The notes: a model not told the origin generated them from the letters alone. Positions 55,346 through 63,190 are shown, counted from the first letter of the stretch. The stretch: DNA of 64,000 nt from JAJKIV01 sp036274195 (GCA_036274195.1 DASUGD010000400.1:20789-84788); one strand, 5' to 3'. A program made the numbers and translations.

Positions 55346-55780
55346 TTACTGGTCGAGAATCGTCTTGAGATTCTCGACGGCGCGGGCGCCTTCTGCTTCG
55401 TTCACCTTCTCGACGACCCCCGCCTGCATCCTCGAGAGGAGCGACTGCGGTACCTCGTACGTCACGTCGATCGACACCTTCGCGCCTTTGCCCTGCGGCT
55501 CGGCACTGTACGTGAACGTGCTCTGGATTCCGGTGGTCGTCTTGAAGCCGAATTGCTTCCCGCTCTCGTACTTCACCGTCTCGGCGCGACCGGAAAACTC
55601 GACCCCCGCCATGACGAACGTCCAGTCCCACGACGTACCGACCTTCTTCGGGTCGCCGTTCAGGTTCGCGATCGACTTGAGCGGTCCGAGGAACGCCGGG
55701 TGGTTCTTGACGTCGGCGATGTAGTCGATGATTCGATCGGCCGTGTTCGTGATGACGACTGATTGGGCTACCCGGGCCAT
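55346..55780 (-). CDS. SRPBCC (START-like) family protein
   Basis: A 144-residue protein with the helix-grip fold pattern of polyketide-cyclase/START-like proteins: VAQSVVITNTADRIIDYIADVKNHPAFLGPL, a VGTSWDWTFVMAG strand pair, and the long C-terminal helix SLLSRMQAGVVEKVNEAEGARAVENLKTIL. ATG 55780 follows GGAGG at good spacing. Ligand unknown. It starts the leftward three-gene operon and is divergent from the carrier-protein biosynthetic operon at 55883, so a shared promoter region (about 100 bases) lies between. A link to that pathway is possible but not shown. Confidence 0.85.
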   Translation of the reverse strand: MARVAQSVVITNTADRIIDYIADVKNHPAFLGPLKSIANLNGDPKKVGTSWDWTFVMAGVEFSGRAETVKYESGKQFGFKTTTGIQSTFTYSAEPQGKGAKVSIDVTYEVPQSLLSRMQAGVVEKVNEAEGARAVENLKTILDQ

Positions 55781-55882
55781 GCTGTCCTCCGAAAAATGCA
55801 ATGCCGACTTCGAGTGAACGCACGCCGCGGACGATATCGCCAGACGGTCGGCGCGACTACTACCTTACTCGAACCTTTCCCG

Positions 55883-56599
55883 TTGAGCGAGACGTTGCTG
55901 GTTCGATTCCCGGTAGCCCGACACTCGGCTCGCGTACACCTCGTGACTCCAGCCATGGTGGACCGGGTGGTCGCGCGTCGCGGCGTGGAAGGAATTCTGA
56001 CGGCGAGCGAGCGAGCGATACCGGACGAGCTTCCCACCGAACGACGCCGCGCCGACTGGCTCGCGGGGCGTCTCGCGGCCAAGCGCGGTCTGCGCGCGGC
56101 ATGTCGCCACCGCGGCGAGCCGGTACCCACGTATGCCGCGATCGAGATCCGGAATGACGCCCGGGGCGCACCACGCTTCGCGATTGCAGGACGCTCGGAC
56201 CTCGACGAGCGCCTGGACATCTCCATCGCGCACTCGAACGGCACCGCGGTGGCCGCGGTCGTGGATCGACTCGCGTCAGGCACGGTCGGCGTGGACGTAG
56301 AGGTCACGAAGCCACTGTCGATGGATCTTCTGAGGCGGGTGCTGCGACCGGGGGAGATCGCCCGCATCGATACGCCCGCGAGCGCCGCGCCGACGCCGCT
56401 CGAATTGTGGACGGCCAAGGAGGCGACGTTGAAGGCGGCGCGTCATCTGTGCGACGCGCTCCGCGACGTGGAGCTCTCGTGGACGCCGCCGCGCCCGATC
56501 CGCGCGCGCATCGCTGGCACCGGTCTGCCCGCCCACTCGATCGTCGTCAGGCATCGGACCGCCGGACCGTACACCATCGCCCTCGCGATCTGCCGATGA
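55883..56599 (+). CDS. 4'-phosphopantetheinyl transferase (Sfp type)
   Basis: A 238-residue enzyme that transfers phosphopantetheine from CoA to a Ser on carrier proteins. Sfp-type motifs are intact: the substrate strand ISIAHSNGTAVAAV, metal-binding VGVDVEV (D138, E140) and LWTAKEATLKA with the W-x-x-K-E core (W176, K179, E180). The N-terminal strand RVHLV and the ARGL-like AAKRGLRA helix are also present. TTG 55883 is used because the first ATG (55955) would remove the first strand; TTG 55895 is also possible. It leads a seven-gene operon with two carrier-protein domains, which are its obvious substrates. Its stop overlaps the KASIII start as ATGA. Confidence 0.88.
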   Translation: MSETLLVRFPVARHSARVHLVTPAMVDRVVARRGVEGILTASERAIPDELPTERRRADWLAGRLAAKRGLRAACRHRGEPVPTYAAIEIRNDARGAPRFAIAGRSDLDERLDISIAHSNGTAVAAVVDRLASGTVGVDVEVTKPLSMDLLRRVLRPGEIARIDTPASAAPTPLELWTAKEATLKAARHLCDALRDVELSWTPPRPIRARIAGTGLPAHSIVVRHRTAGPYTIALAICR

Positions 56600-57570
56600 C
56601 GCGCGTCGGCATCGACGCCCTGACGTATTACCTGCCCGCGTACGCGCCGACGCTGGCGGAGCTGGAGGCGGGCGGCGCGCTGCGCGGGCCGGCGGCGACG
56701 CTCGCCGGATTCGGCTTCGAGCGGGCACGGGTGGCCGAGTCGGAGAGCCATGTGGACATGGCGATGCATGCGGTCAGAGCGCTGCTGAACGAGACGAATA
56801 TCTCGCCTGACGAGATCGACCTCGTTCTGTACGCCGGCGCGCTGACATCCAGCTCGACCATGGCGTGCTTGCCGGCCCCGGCCGGATCGGTCCTGCAGCT
56901 GCGCGACCTCATGGACTTCTTCAAGTATCCAGTCTCGCAGCTGCAGAGCGAGCTCGAGCTCGTCAACGCATCAGTGGCTGGCATCGATCAGCAGGGCTGT
57001 GCCGCGATCTTTTCGAGCATTCGGCTCGCGCGCGCCACCTTGCTTGCGGAGCCCGACGTCCGAACGGTGCTGTGCGTGAGCGCGGACCGGCTGCCGCACG
57101 GTACGTCGCGCGAGGTCGTGTACAACCTCGTGTCGGACGGCGCGTGCGCGTTGCTGGTGCGTCGGGAGGCCGAGCGAAATCGCATCATCGCCACGCACCA
57201 GGTGACGAAGGGGGCGTTCTGGGATTCGGGCTCGCTCGAGAACGAGATCATTGCCGCCTACTTTCCGACCGCGCGCACCGTCATCGATGACACGCTCCGG
57301 AAGGCGGGTGTGACGCTCGACGACATCCGCTGGGTGATCCCGCATAACGTCTCGCTGCGCAGCTGGGAGATCCTGCTCGGGCTCATCGGGTGTCCCCGCG
57401 AGAAGCTGTTCAGCGCCAACATCGCTCGTGTGGGCCACACGATCGCTGCGGACAACTTCATCAACCTCCGTGACGCGACCGACGCCGGGCTGCTGCGCCC
57501 GGGCGATCTCCTGCTCCTCTTCACGTTCGGCTACGGACTGAACTGGAGCTGCATGGTGCTCGAGCACTGA
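56596..57570 (+). CDS. KASIII-like beta-ketoacyl synthase / acyltransferase
   Basis: A 324-residue thiolase-fold enzyme of the FabH group. Catalytic Cys135 lies in DQQGCAAIFSS and His250 in VIPHNVSL. Where FabH has the catalytic Asn (GNTSAAS), this protein has H281 in GHTIAADN, giving Cys-His-His. That change could favour acyl transfer over decarboxylative condensation, but this is inference. N-terminal strand and substrate helix (TRVGIDALTYYLP) are typical. It is the second gene of the operon, coupled to the PPTase by ATGA and 9 bases from the reductase. A likely role is joining an acyl or aminoacyl unit held on one of the carrier proteins. Confidence 0.85.
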   Translation: MTRVGIDALTYYLPAYAPTLAELEAGGALRGPAATLAGFGFERARVAESESHVDMAMHAVRALLNETNISPDEIDLVLYAGALTSSSTMACLPAPAGSVLQLRDLMDFFKYPVSQLQSELELVNASVAGIDQQGCAAIFSSIRLARATLLAEPDVRTVLCVSADRLPHGTSREVVYNLVSDGACALLVRREAERNRIIATHQVTKGAFWDSGSLENEIIAAYFPTARTVIDDTLRKAGVTLDDIRWVIPHNVSLRSWEILLGLIGCPREKLFSANIARVGHTIAADNFINLRDATDAGLLRPGDLLLLFTFGYGLNWSCMVLEH

Positions 57571-57579
57571 GCACGGCGT

Positions 57580-58689
57580 ATGACGAGCCGACCGGCGTCG
57601 GAGCGACGCACGATCCTCGTGACGGGCGGGACCGGAACGTTAGGCGCGGAGCTCGTCTCGCGCCTCGCGCGCACGGCTAACGCGTCGGTCGTCGTCGTCG
57701 CGCGCGGTGTCGCGCGGCCGCGTCTCGCGGTGCTGCCGCCGACGGTCCGGGTGCTCACGGGCGACGTGCGTCATGGTCCCGGGCTCGGCCTCGATGCGTC
57801 GCTCTGGACCATGCTTCGCGACACAGTGACGGACATCGTGCACTGCGCCGCTGACACGACGTTCAACCGTCCGCTCGCCGACGCGCGCGCCGCCAACGTC
57901 GCGGGCACGGAGGCGGTCCTCGCCTTTGCGAAGGAGTGCCGACACCTCCAGCGGATGGCATGCTTCAGCACCGTGTACGTTTCCGGGCGCACGACAGGTT
58001 GCTTCGCGGAAGGGGATGTTGGCGGTGCCGATGGCTTCGTGAACAGCTACGAGCAGTCGAAGGCCGAGATGGAAGCGGTGGTGCGCCACGCGATGCACGA
58101 GCTGCCGATCGCGATCTACCGGCTGAGCACGATCATCGGCAACTCTCGCACGGGCGAGGTCACCGGCTTGAACGCCATCCATTACGCGCTGCGGCTCCTG
58201 TATCAGGGTCTCGCCCCCATGGTGCCGGGTCGGGAATCGGGCCTCGTCGACCTCATCCCCGTGGATTTCGCCGCCGACGCGAGCCACCATCTGTTCGAGC
58301 ACGAGTTCCGCGCCGGCGGGACGTATCATCTGTGCGCGGGTGCGGCGGGGTCGGTAACGTTAGGCGCGCTGCTGGATGCCACGATGACCGCGTTCGAGCG
58401 ATACCGTCCGGCATGGCGGAAGCGCACCATCGCCCGGCCGGCCATCGTGAGCCTGGAGACGTACGAGCTCTTCGTGCGCTCCGTGGAGGAGGCGGGCAAT
58501 CAGGTCTTGCTCCAGGCGACGCGAGCTGTTCAGGCGTTCGCCTACCAGCTCGCGTATCCCAAGGTCTTCGATAGCCGGCACGCCGAAAGCGCGCTCGCAC
58601 CGGCGGGCATCGCGGCGCCAACGGTGCTCGAGTACTACGACCGGATCGTGAGGTGGTGCGTCGAGACGAATTGGGGGACATTGTCATGA
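57580..58689 (+). CDS. Thioester-reductase-like SDR (NAD(P)-binding)
   Basis: A 369-residue extended short-chain dehydrogenase. The nucleotide-binding motif is VTGGTGTLG (residues 14-22); the catalytic residues are near S130/T131 and Y157-x3-K161 in NSYEQSKAEME. IVHCAADTTFN, LSTIIGNSRTGE and the VDLIPVD block are typical of the thioester-reductase (NAD-binding-4) branch that releases carrier-bound acyl groups as aldehydes or alcohols. The C-terminal 110 residues are helical. ATG at 58686 of the next gene overlaps its stop as ATGA. In this operon it probably reduces a thioester held on a carrier domain. Confidence 0.8.
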   Translation: MTSRPASERRTILVTGGTGTLGAELVSRLARTANASVVVVARGVARPRLAVLPPTVRVLTGDVRHGPGLGLDASLWTMLRDTVTDIVHCAADTTFNRPLADARAANVAGTEAVLAFAKECRHLQRMACFSTVYVSGRTTGCFAEGDVGGADGFVNSYEQSKAEMEAVVRHAMHELPIAIYRLSTIIGNSRTGEVTGLNAIHYALRLLYQGLAPMVPGRESGLVDLIPVDFAADASHHLFEHEFRAGGTYHLCAGAAGSVTLGALLDATMTAFERYRPAWRKRTIARPAIVSLETYELFVRSVEEAGNQVLLQATRAVQAFAYQLAYPKVFDSRHAESALAPAGIAAPTVLEYYDRIVRWCVETNWGTLS

Positions 58690-59861
58690 CGACCTCGCCA
58701 CCGAAATCGCTGCCAACGCCCGAGGAGCTGGAGCGCCAGCTCACCGACTTCGTCAACATCACGCTGCTCGGGGGCGGCAACGCGGTCGACCGTGACGCGC
58801 GCCTGTTCGAGGACGGCTACATGAACTCGCTGCGCATCCTCGACCTGATCGCGATGGTGGAGAAGGCGTTAGGTGCGCGCATCCCGGACCGTTCGGTTCG
58901 TCTCGCGAACTTCCGCACCATCGGCACAATCGTCAGCGTGTTTCACCCGGCGGGCGGCCCGGCACCCACGTCGACCCCCGACCGGTTGTTCGAGCGGCGT
59001 GCAGACCGGTCGCGCTTCGCCTCTCCACTGGAAGCGCTTCAGCGGCGGGGCGACCTCACGGTCGCTGGCGCGAGCCGTGTGGCGCTCGCCGGCGTCGCGC
59101 TCGAGATGTTCGAGGCGGTCGATGACACCGTCATGCGCTGGGCGGAAGCGCTTGGCGCTCCGGAACACCGCTACCCGAGCCTCATCGATGCAGCAGTGTT
59201 GGACCGCGCGGGCCAGCACCCCGAGGTCATCCCTCGCTCCGCTCGGGATGACACCGTTGTTCTATCCCCCGCGGTGTGCTACCACGCCTACCCCGAGTGG
59301 TCCGGCCGGACACTCGGCGACACCCCAACGCTCCTCACGGCGCGCGGTCAGTGTTACCGCTACGAGGACGGCAACCACGTGCCCCTCGAGCGGCTGTGGG
59401 AATTCACGATGCGCGAGATCATCGTGATCGGAACGCGCCAGCAGGTCGAAGACGTTCGGCAGTCACTCGTCAGGCAGGTCACGGCACTCGTCGGCATGCT
59501 GGAGCTGGACGCCTCGATCGAAACCGCCACCGACCCGTTCTTCGCCGCCGGTGACGAAGGCCGCCGTCTCATGCAGCAGGCGGGCGCACTCAAGTACGAG
59601 CTCCGCCTCGCCGTCGATGCGACCGGCCGGACGATCGCCGCGGCGTCGTTCAACCATCACCACGACTTCTTCGGTACGCGCTTCGGCATTCGGCTCGCGG
59701 ACGACACACCCGCCCACAGCGGATGCGTCGCGTTCGGCCTCGAGCGGTGGGTGCTCGCACTATTCGCCCAGCACGGCGTGGATCGAGATGTCTGGCCTGA
59801 CGCCGTGCGTGCGTGGCTCGATGAAGCAGCCCAACGCCGGACCCGGGGAGCCGGTGCGTGA
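58686..59861 (+). CDS. Carrier protein fused to aminoacyl-tRNA-synthetase-like amino acid:carrier-protein ligase
   Basis: A 391-residue fusion. Residues about 10-88 are an acyl carrier protein with the pantetheine Ser48 in DGYMNSLRILDL. Residues about 105-391 resemble the class II seryl-tRNA-synthetase-like amino acid:[carrier protein] ligases described in Bradyrhizobium and others, which load Gly or Ala on a carrier protein: motif 2 as CYRYED...LERLWEFTMREIIVIG (223-249) and motif 3 as GCVAFGLERWVLAL (346-359). The zinc ligands expected in that family are all visible: C198, E244, C347. There is no tRNA-binding domain. In known systems the two parts are separate genes, so in-cis loading is unusual. 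Residues 181-189 (VIPRSARDD) are encoded by a dispersed repeat. It is coupled to both neighbours by 4-nt overlaps. Confidence 0.85.
   Translation: MTTSPPKSLPTPEELERQLTDFVNITLLGGGNAVDRDARLFEDGYMNSLRILDLIAMVEKALGARIPDRSVRLANFRTIGTIVSVFHPAGGPAPTSTPDRLFERRADRSRFASPLEALQRRGDLTVAGASRVALAGVALEMFEAVDDTVMRWAEALGAPEHRYPSLIDAAVLDRAGQHPEVIPRSARDDTVVLSPAVCYHAYPEWSGRTLGDTPTLLTARGQCYRYEDGNHVPLERLWEFTMREIIVIGTRQQVEDVRQSLVRQVTALVGMLELDASIETATDPFFAAGDEGRRLMQQAGALKYELRLAVDATGRTIAAASFNHHHDFFGTRFGIRLADDTPAHSGCVAFGLERWVLALFAQHGVDRDVWPDAVRAWLDEAAQRRTRGAGA
59226..59252. repeat. In-frame copy of dispersed GTCATCCC...GGGATGAC repeat
   Basis: A 27-base imperfect palindrome with GTCATCCC and GGGATGAC ends sits exactly on codons 181-189 of the carrier-protein ligase gene and encodes VIPRSARDD. 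The same element fills the gap at 24783-24940. It lies just before zinc ligand C198. Confidence 0.85.
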
Positions 59862-60751
59862 CTCGGCTGCATAATCGCACGCGCACGTCGGAGTCCATCC
59901 CGAGAAAGCTGCTTCGCCAGGGGAAGCTGCATCTCCTGCCCGTCTATGCCCTCATGCGCACGAGCGATCTGGCGCGCGAAGGCATCGAGAACTCGGGCAG
60001 CTACCGGTTCGCGGACCACGTCTATCGGAACCAGCCCAGCGGGCGCTTCGGCATCGGTCGCGTCCTCGACGCGGTGCTGCTGCGCATGCGCGCGGCCCGC
60101 TCGATGCGGAACCGCTTCCAGCACACGCAGCGTGAGATCCTCGTGGCCGCCCGGGCGCTCGCCGCCCGCAGCGCCGCGGACCCCGTTACGGTCACGGCCC
60201 CCTTTCGTGTGCTGTCGATCCCGAGCGGCATCGCGCGCGATCTCATCCTCGCTGCCCAGGCGCTCGAGCGGGAACTCCCCGAGGTGTACGCGCGTAGCAC
60301 ATTCTTCGGCGTGGACCTCGACCCGGCGCCGGTAGACATCTCGCGCAATCTCGCACGCGGGGACGACCACTACCTGTTCACCTGCGGCGATGCCCTCGAT
60401 CCGGCATCGTTTCCCTCGGAGCTCGATGTCATCGTCTCCACGGGACTCGGAGAATTCTTGAGTGATGACCTCCTCGTCCAGTTTTACAGGAACTGTCACG
60501 ACCGGCTCCGGCCGGGCGGCACGTTCGTCACATCGTCCATGCAACGCGACCGGGTCGCGGACTACCTGATGCGCCAACTCGCGGAGCTTCACACCCACTA
60601 CCGTCGCGGCGACGAGATCATTCGCTGGCTGCACGCCGCCGGCTTCTACGAGGTGTCCGCACGCCAGGATGACGTGGGACTGCAGACACTCGTCGTCGCG
60701 AGACGGGTCGAGCGCCGGCGCACCCGCGGAGACAAGGCGAGCGCGACGTGA
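59858..60751 (+). CDS. Class I SAM-dependent methyltransferase
   Basis: A 297-residue methyltransferase. SAM-binding features are the strand-loop RVLSIPSGIARDL (about 117-129), the acidic end of strand two in FFGVDLDPAP, and CGDALD; a following SELDVIVSTGLGEFLSDD and LRPGGTFVTSSM complete the fold. The motif I loop reads SIPSG, not the usual GxGxG, which is unusual but tolerated in some families. An N-terminal helical region of about 115 residues probably binds substrate. GTG 59858 overlaps the ligase stop as GTGA, and its own stop overlaps the next gene by 4 nt. It may methylate a carrier-bound or released product. Confidence 0.82.
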   Translation: MTRLHNRTRTSESIPRKLLRQGKLHLLPVYALMRTSDLAREGIENSGSYRFADHVYRNQPSGRFGIGRVLDAVLLRMRAARSMRNRFQHTQREILVAARALAARSAADPVTVTAPFRVLSIPSGIARDLILAAQALERELPEVYARSTFFGVDLDPAPVDISRNLARGDDHYLFTCGDALDPASFPSELDVIVSTGLGEFLSDDLLVQFYRNCHDRLRPGGTFVTSSMQRDRVADYLMRQLAELHTHYRRGDEIIRWLHAAGFYEVSARQDDVGLQTLVVARRVERRRTRGDKASAT

Positions 60752-61479
60752 TCTACGAATCTCATCTCCGCGCCACCGAGGAGAACGCATGGCCCCTCGA
60801 CACATCCATCGCGTGGGATGCGATCGACCTCGATGTCGCACGCACCGAGCGCGATCTGCACCAGGCACTGCATGACGCCGCGCTCATCGAGGGCTACCTG
60901 CCCGTGTACGCCGCTCGGCTCATGCAGTTGCTCTGGGACGACGTCGATGCGACGGCTGTCCTCAGCATGGAGCTTTACGAGGGGCTCAAGCACTTCACCG
61001 CGCTCGCGCGCTACCTCGATCGCGTGGGCTACCAGCGCGAGGAAGTTTCCGAGGCGACGCTCGTGGCGGCACGGGAGCGCGCGCTCGCGATGCCATACGA
61101 CAAGGCCGAGCTCATCGCGCACCTCACGAACTTCATGTGCTCGGAGCTCTTCGCCGCGTACTTCTTCCTGCGAATCTCGCGGCGCACCAACGAGCCGGTG
61201 TTGCGAGAGCTGTTAGGCTACATGTCACGCGATGAGTTCCGCCACAGCGCGAGCGCCGGTGACGTGCTGAAGAAGCGAATCGACCGCGATCCCACGGTGG
61301 CGCCACAGGTGCTCGCGGCCGCCGAGCGTTTTCGCCACTATGGGAGCGACGTCGTGGACGTCCCCGTCGCCGAGGAGAACGACTTCGAGGCGATCATGGC
61401 GATGAACCGAAAGATCCGCTTGTTATGCGGTCTCGCGCCGACCGAACACCTGAAAGAGTCCATGCCCGGTGGAGATTAG
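60748..61479 (+). CDS. Acyl-ACP-desaturase-like diiron protein
   Basis: A 243-residue four-helix-bundle protein resembling soluble acyl-ACP desaturases (FA_desaturase_2). Matching blocks: IEGYLPVYAARL with E48 (compare EEALPTYQTML in plant stearoyl-ACP desaturase), SELFAAYFFL with E133, and RDEFRHSAS with E163/H166. In the first E-x-x-H motif the Glu is replaced: the sequence is YEGLKH, so H82 is kept but the position three before it is G79, with E78 and E75 nearby. The di-iron site may therefore be rearranged. Substrates are likely acyl groups on the operon's carrier proteins. It overlaps the next gene by 11 nt. Confidence 0.75.
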   Translation: MIYESHLRATEENAWPLDTSIAWDAIDLDVARTERDLHQALHDAALIEGYLPVYAARLMQLLWDDVDATAVLSMELYEGLKHFTALARYLDRVGYQREEVSEATLVAARERALAMPYDKAELIAHLTNFMCSELFAAYFFLRISRRTNEPVLRELLGYMSRDEFRHSASAGDVLKKRIDRDPTVAPQVLAAAERFRHYGSDVVDVPVAEENDFEAIMAMNRKIRLLCGLAPTEHLKESMPGGD

Positions 61480-62317
61480 CGAGAACGACCTCTGGATCCT
61501 GAGCTACTACCGCGAGTCGGAGCTCGCGGGCGGGCTCGTCATGGGTCGGCTCGCTCGAGAGACGGACGACGACGACCTACGCGTGCACCTCACGCAGCAT
61601 TGCGCCGAGGAGGCTCACCACGCGTGGCTGTGGACGGAGACCATCCTCAAGGTGGGCGGCACGCCGAAGCGTGTAGCCGAGACGTACCAGACGCGCTACT
61701 ACGCCGAGATCGGGATGCCAGCGAGCCTCCTCGAGATACTCACACTCACACAAGTCTTCGAGCGCCGCGTTATCCGCCACTTTCGCGCCCACCTCAAGTG
61801 GCCGAACGTGCATCCGGCGGTGGCCGAGACGCTCCATCGCATGATCGAGGACGAGGTCGGGCACATTAGCTGGGTGAAGGACCGCCTCGATCGGTACGCG
61901 GCGGAGCGAGGCGAGGCCGTCGTGGCCGAGACGATGCGTCGCTTTACCGAGGTGGACGAGCGGGTGTACGAAGCGGCGATGCGCTACCGCGACAACGCCC
62001 GCGAGCTGCTCGACCCCGCCCTGCGCGGGAACGGTCAGGTTTCTCCGAGTTCGATCGTGGTGCCGGCCGCATCATCCGTGAGCACGAGTCATACCGAGCT
62101 CCGCCACCTCGTAGCGAAGTCGCTCGGCGTGAGCGACGATCTCGTGCTCGACGCGTCGTCGCTGCGCGACCTCGGCGTCAACTCACTCGACCTCGTGGTG
62201 CTCGTGATGTCGATCGAGGAGCATTTCCACATCGAGTTCGAGCCGAGCGACCTGGAGCGGCTGCGGACGTTTGCCGATCTGGCGCGCCGTGTGGCCGAGC
62301 TGACGGCGCGTCGTTAG
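61469..62317 (+). CDS. Ferritin-like diiron domain fused to an acyl carrier protein
   Basis: A 282-residue fusion. Residues 1-180 form a ferritin-like bundle with a full set of diiron ligand candidates: E16/E18 in YRESELAGG, E47/E48 with H50/H51 in AEEAHHAWLW, E98 in VFERRV and E129/H132 in DEVGHISW. After a Ser/Pro/Thr linker (about 188-208), residues 209-280 are a carrier protein with pantetheine Ser239 in LGVNSLDLVV. GTG 61469 starts within the previous gene. The fusion suggests that the oxidative step acts on a substrate tethered to its own carrier domain. The stop is a TAG inside a CGTTAGGC octamer. It is the last gene of the operon, 15 bases from a convergent gene. Confidence 0.85.
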   Translation: MEISENDLWILSYYRESELAGGLVMGRLARETDDDDLRVHLTQHCAEEAHHAWLWTETILKVGGTPKRVAETYQTRYYAEIGMPASLLEILTLTQVFERRVIRHFRAHLKWPNVHPAVAETLHRMIEDEVGHISWVKDRLDRYAAERGEAVVAETMRRFTEVDERVYEAAMRYRDNARELLDPALRGNGQVSPSSIVVPAASSVSTSHTELRHLVAKSLGVSDDLVLDASSLRDLGVNSLDLVVLVMSIEEHFHIEFEPSDLERLRTFADLARRVAELTARR

Positions 62318-62332
62318 GCGGGTGCCGGCGGG

Positions 62333-62602
62333 CTACTTCTTGGTGAGGCCCGTCTCGGCGTGCTCGACGACGATCGTGTAGTCCGATGCCAGCGCCGCGA
62401 TCCCGCCGACGGCCGCCCAGAAGGGCAGCAGCGCGGCGCCCAGGATCCCGGCGGTGAGCGGAATGTCCAGGACCGTACGACCCTGCGCGTTCTTGATGAC
62501 CACCCGCCTGACGGTGCCCTTGCGAATGATCTCTTTCAGCTTCGCCTTGAGGTTGGAGCCGCTGACCTTGAACTCTTCGGTGCGTGGGCCGGTGGTGGAC
62601 AT
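62333..62602 (-). CDS. DUF4342 family protein
   Basis: An 89-residue protein: KVSGSNLKAKLKEIIRKGTVRRVVIKNAQG followed by RTVLDIPLTAGILGAALLPFWAAVGGIAAL and a hydrophilic tail. The first part is the DUF4342 pattern (a basic nucleic-acid-like or lipid-facing helix then beta strands); the second has one long hydrophobic stretch. Function unknown. ATG 62602 is used. It is convergent with the biosynthetic operon. Confidence 0.8.
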   Translation of the reverse strand: MSTTGPRTEEFKVSGSNLKAKLKEIIRKGTVRRVVIKNAQGRTVLDIPLTAGILGAALLPFWAAVGGIAALASDYTIVVEHAETGLTKK

Positions 62603-62704
62603 GGTGCCTGAGCAGGAAAGGGACGGGTCAGGGTGGCGCGCCAAGCACAGCGGCACGTCACCCGTTCAATGCCCAAGCTAGAACACCACCCCATCGTCGG
62701 CCAG

Positions 62705-63106
62705 TCAGCCGATCGGCTGTGCGAACATGACCACGTGGCCGCCGGGCTCCCGTACGCCGATCTCGTCCATCCCGTAAAACGTCTGCCGCCGCGGCACTAC
62801 GACGTCTACGCCTGCGAGGGCGCGCACGACGCTCTCGATGTCACTCACCTCGATGAAAAAGCCGGCGCCGTGTCCGCGCGCCCGCGGCACCAGACCACCC
62901 GCGTCTTTCTGGACACTCTCGTGTGTCTGGTACATGACCTCGACGCCGTCCTTGGCGAGGATGATGAACCCGAGTCGGTCGCCCTCAGGGACTTCCGCGG
63001 TTTTCGCGAACCCGAGCCGCTCCCAGAAGGGGACGCACGGTTCGATGGCCTCCACCATGATGACGGGGGCCAGCTTCTTCATCGTGCTCTGCTGCATGGT
63101 CTGCAT
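62705..63106 (-). CDS. Glyoxalase/VOC family protein
   Basis: A 133-residue single-module VOC protein: LAPVIMVEAIEPCVPFWERLGFA opens the fold, RLGFIILAKDGVEVMYQTHES gives the first sheet, and the second unit runs GAGFFIEVSDIESVVRALAGVDVV to REPGGHVVMFAQPIG. The usual metal ligands are only partly present (Glu in VEVMY, His of GGHVVMF), so an antibiotic-binding-like or non-enzymatic role is possible. ATG 63106 has several downstream alternatives (63097, 63082). Confidence 0.85.
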   Translation of the reverse strand: MQTMQQSTMKKLAPVIMVEAIEPCVPFWERLGFAKTAEVPEGDRLGFIILAKDGVEVMYQTHESVQKDAGGLVPRARGHGAGFFIEVSDIESVVRALAGVDVVVPRRQTFYGMDEIGVREPGGHVVMFAQPIG

Positions 63107-63190
63107 GGTTGGTCGTTGCTCCGTTGAAGTGCTGGAGCCCGAAGCTATCGACGTGGCGATCGGGGGTCTTGGAAAAATGGAACAGGCGGG

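Noticed and set aside
55885..55915. tRNA-like GGTTCGATTCCCGG segment
   Set aside because: It looks like a T-arm, but only three of five T-stem pairs form and no anticodon, D-arm or acceptor partner is present. It lies within the start region of the PPTase gene.
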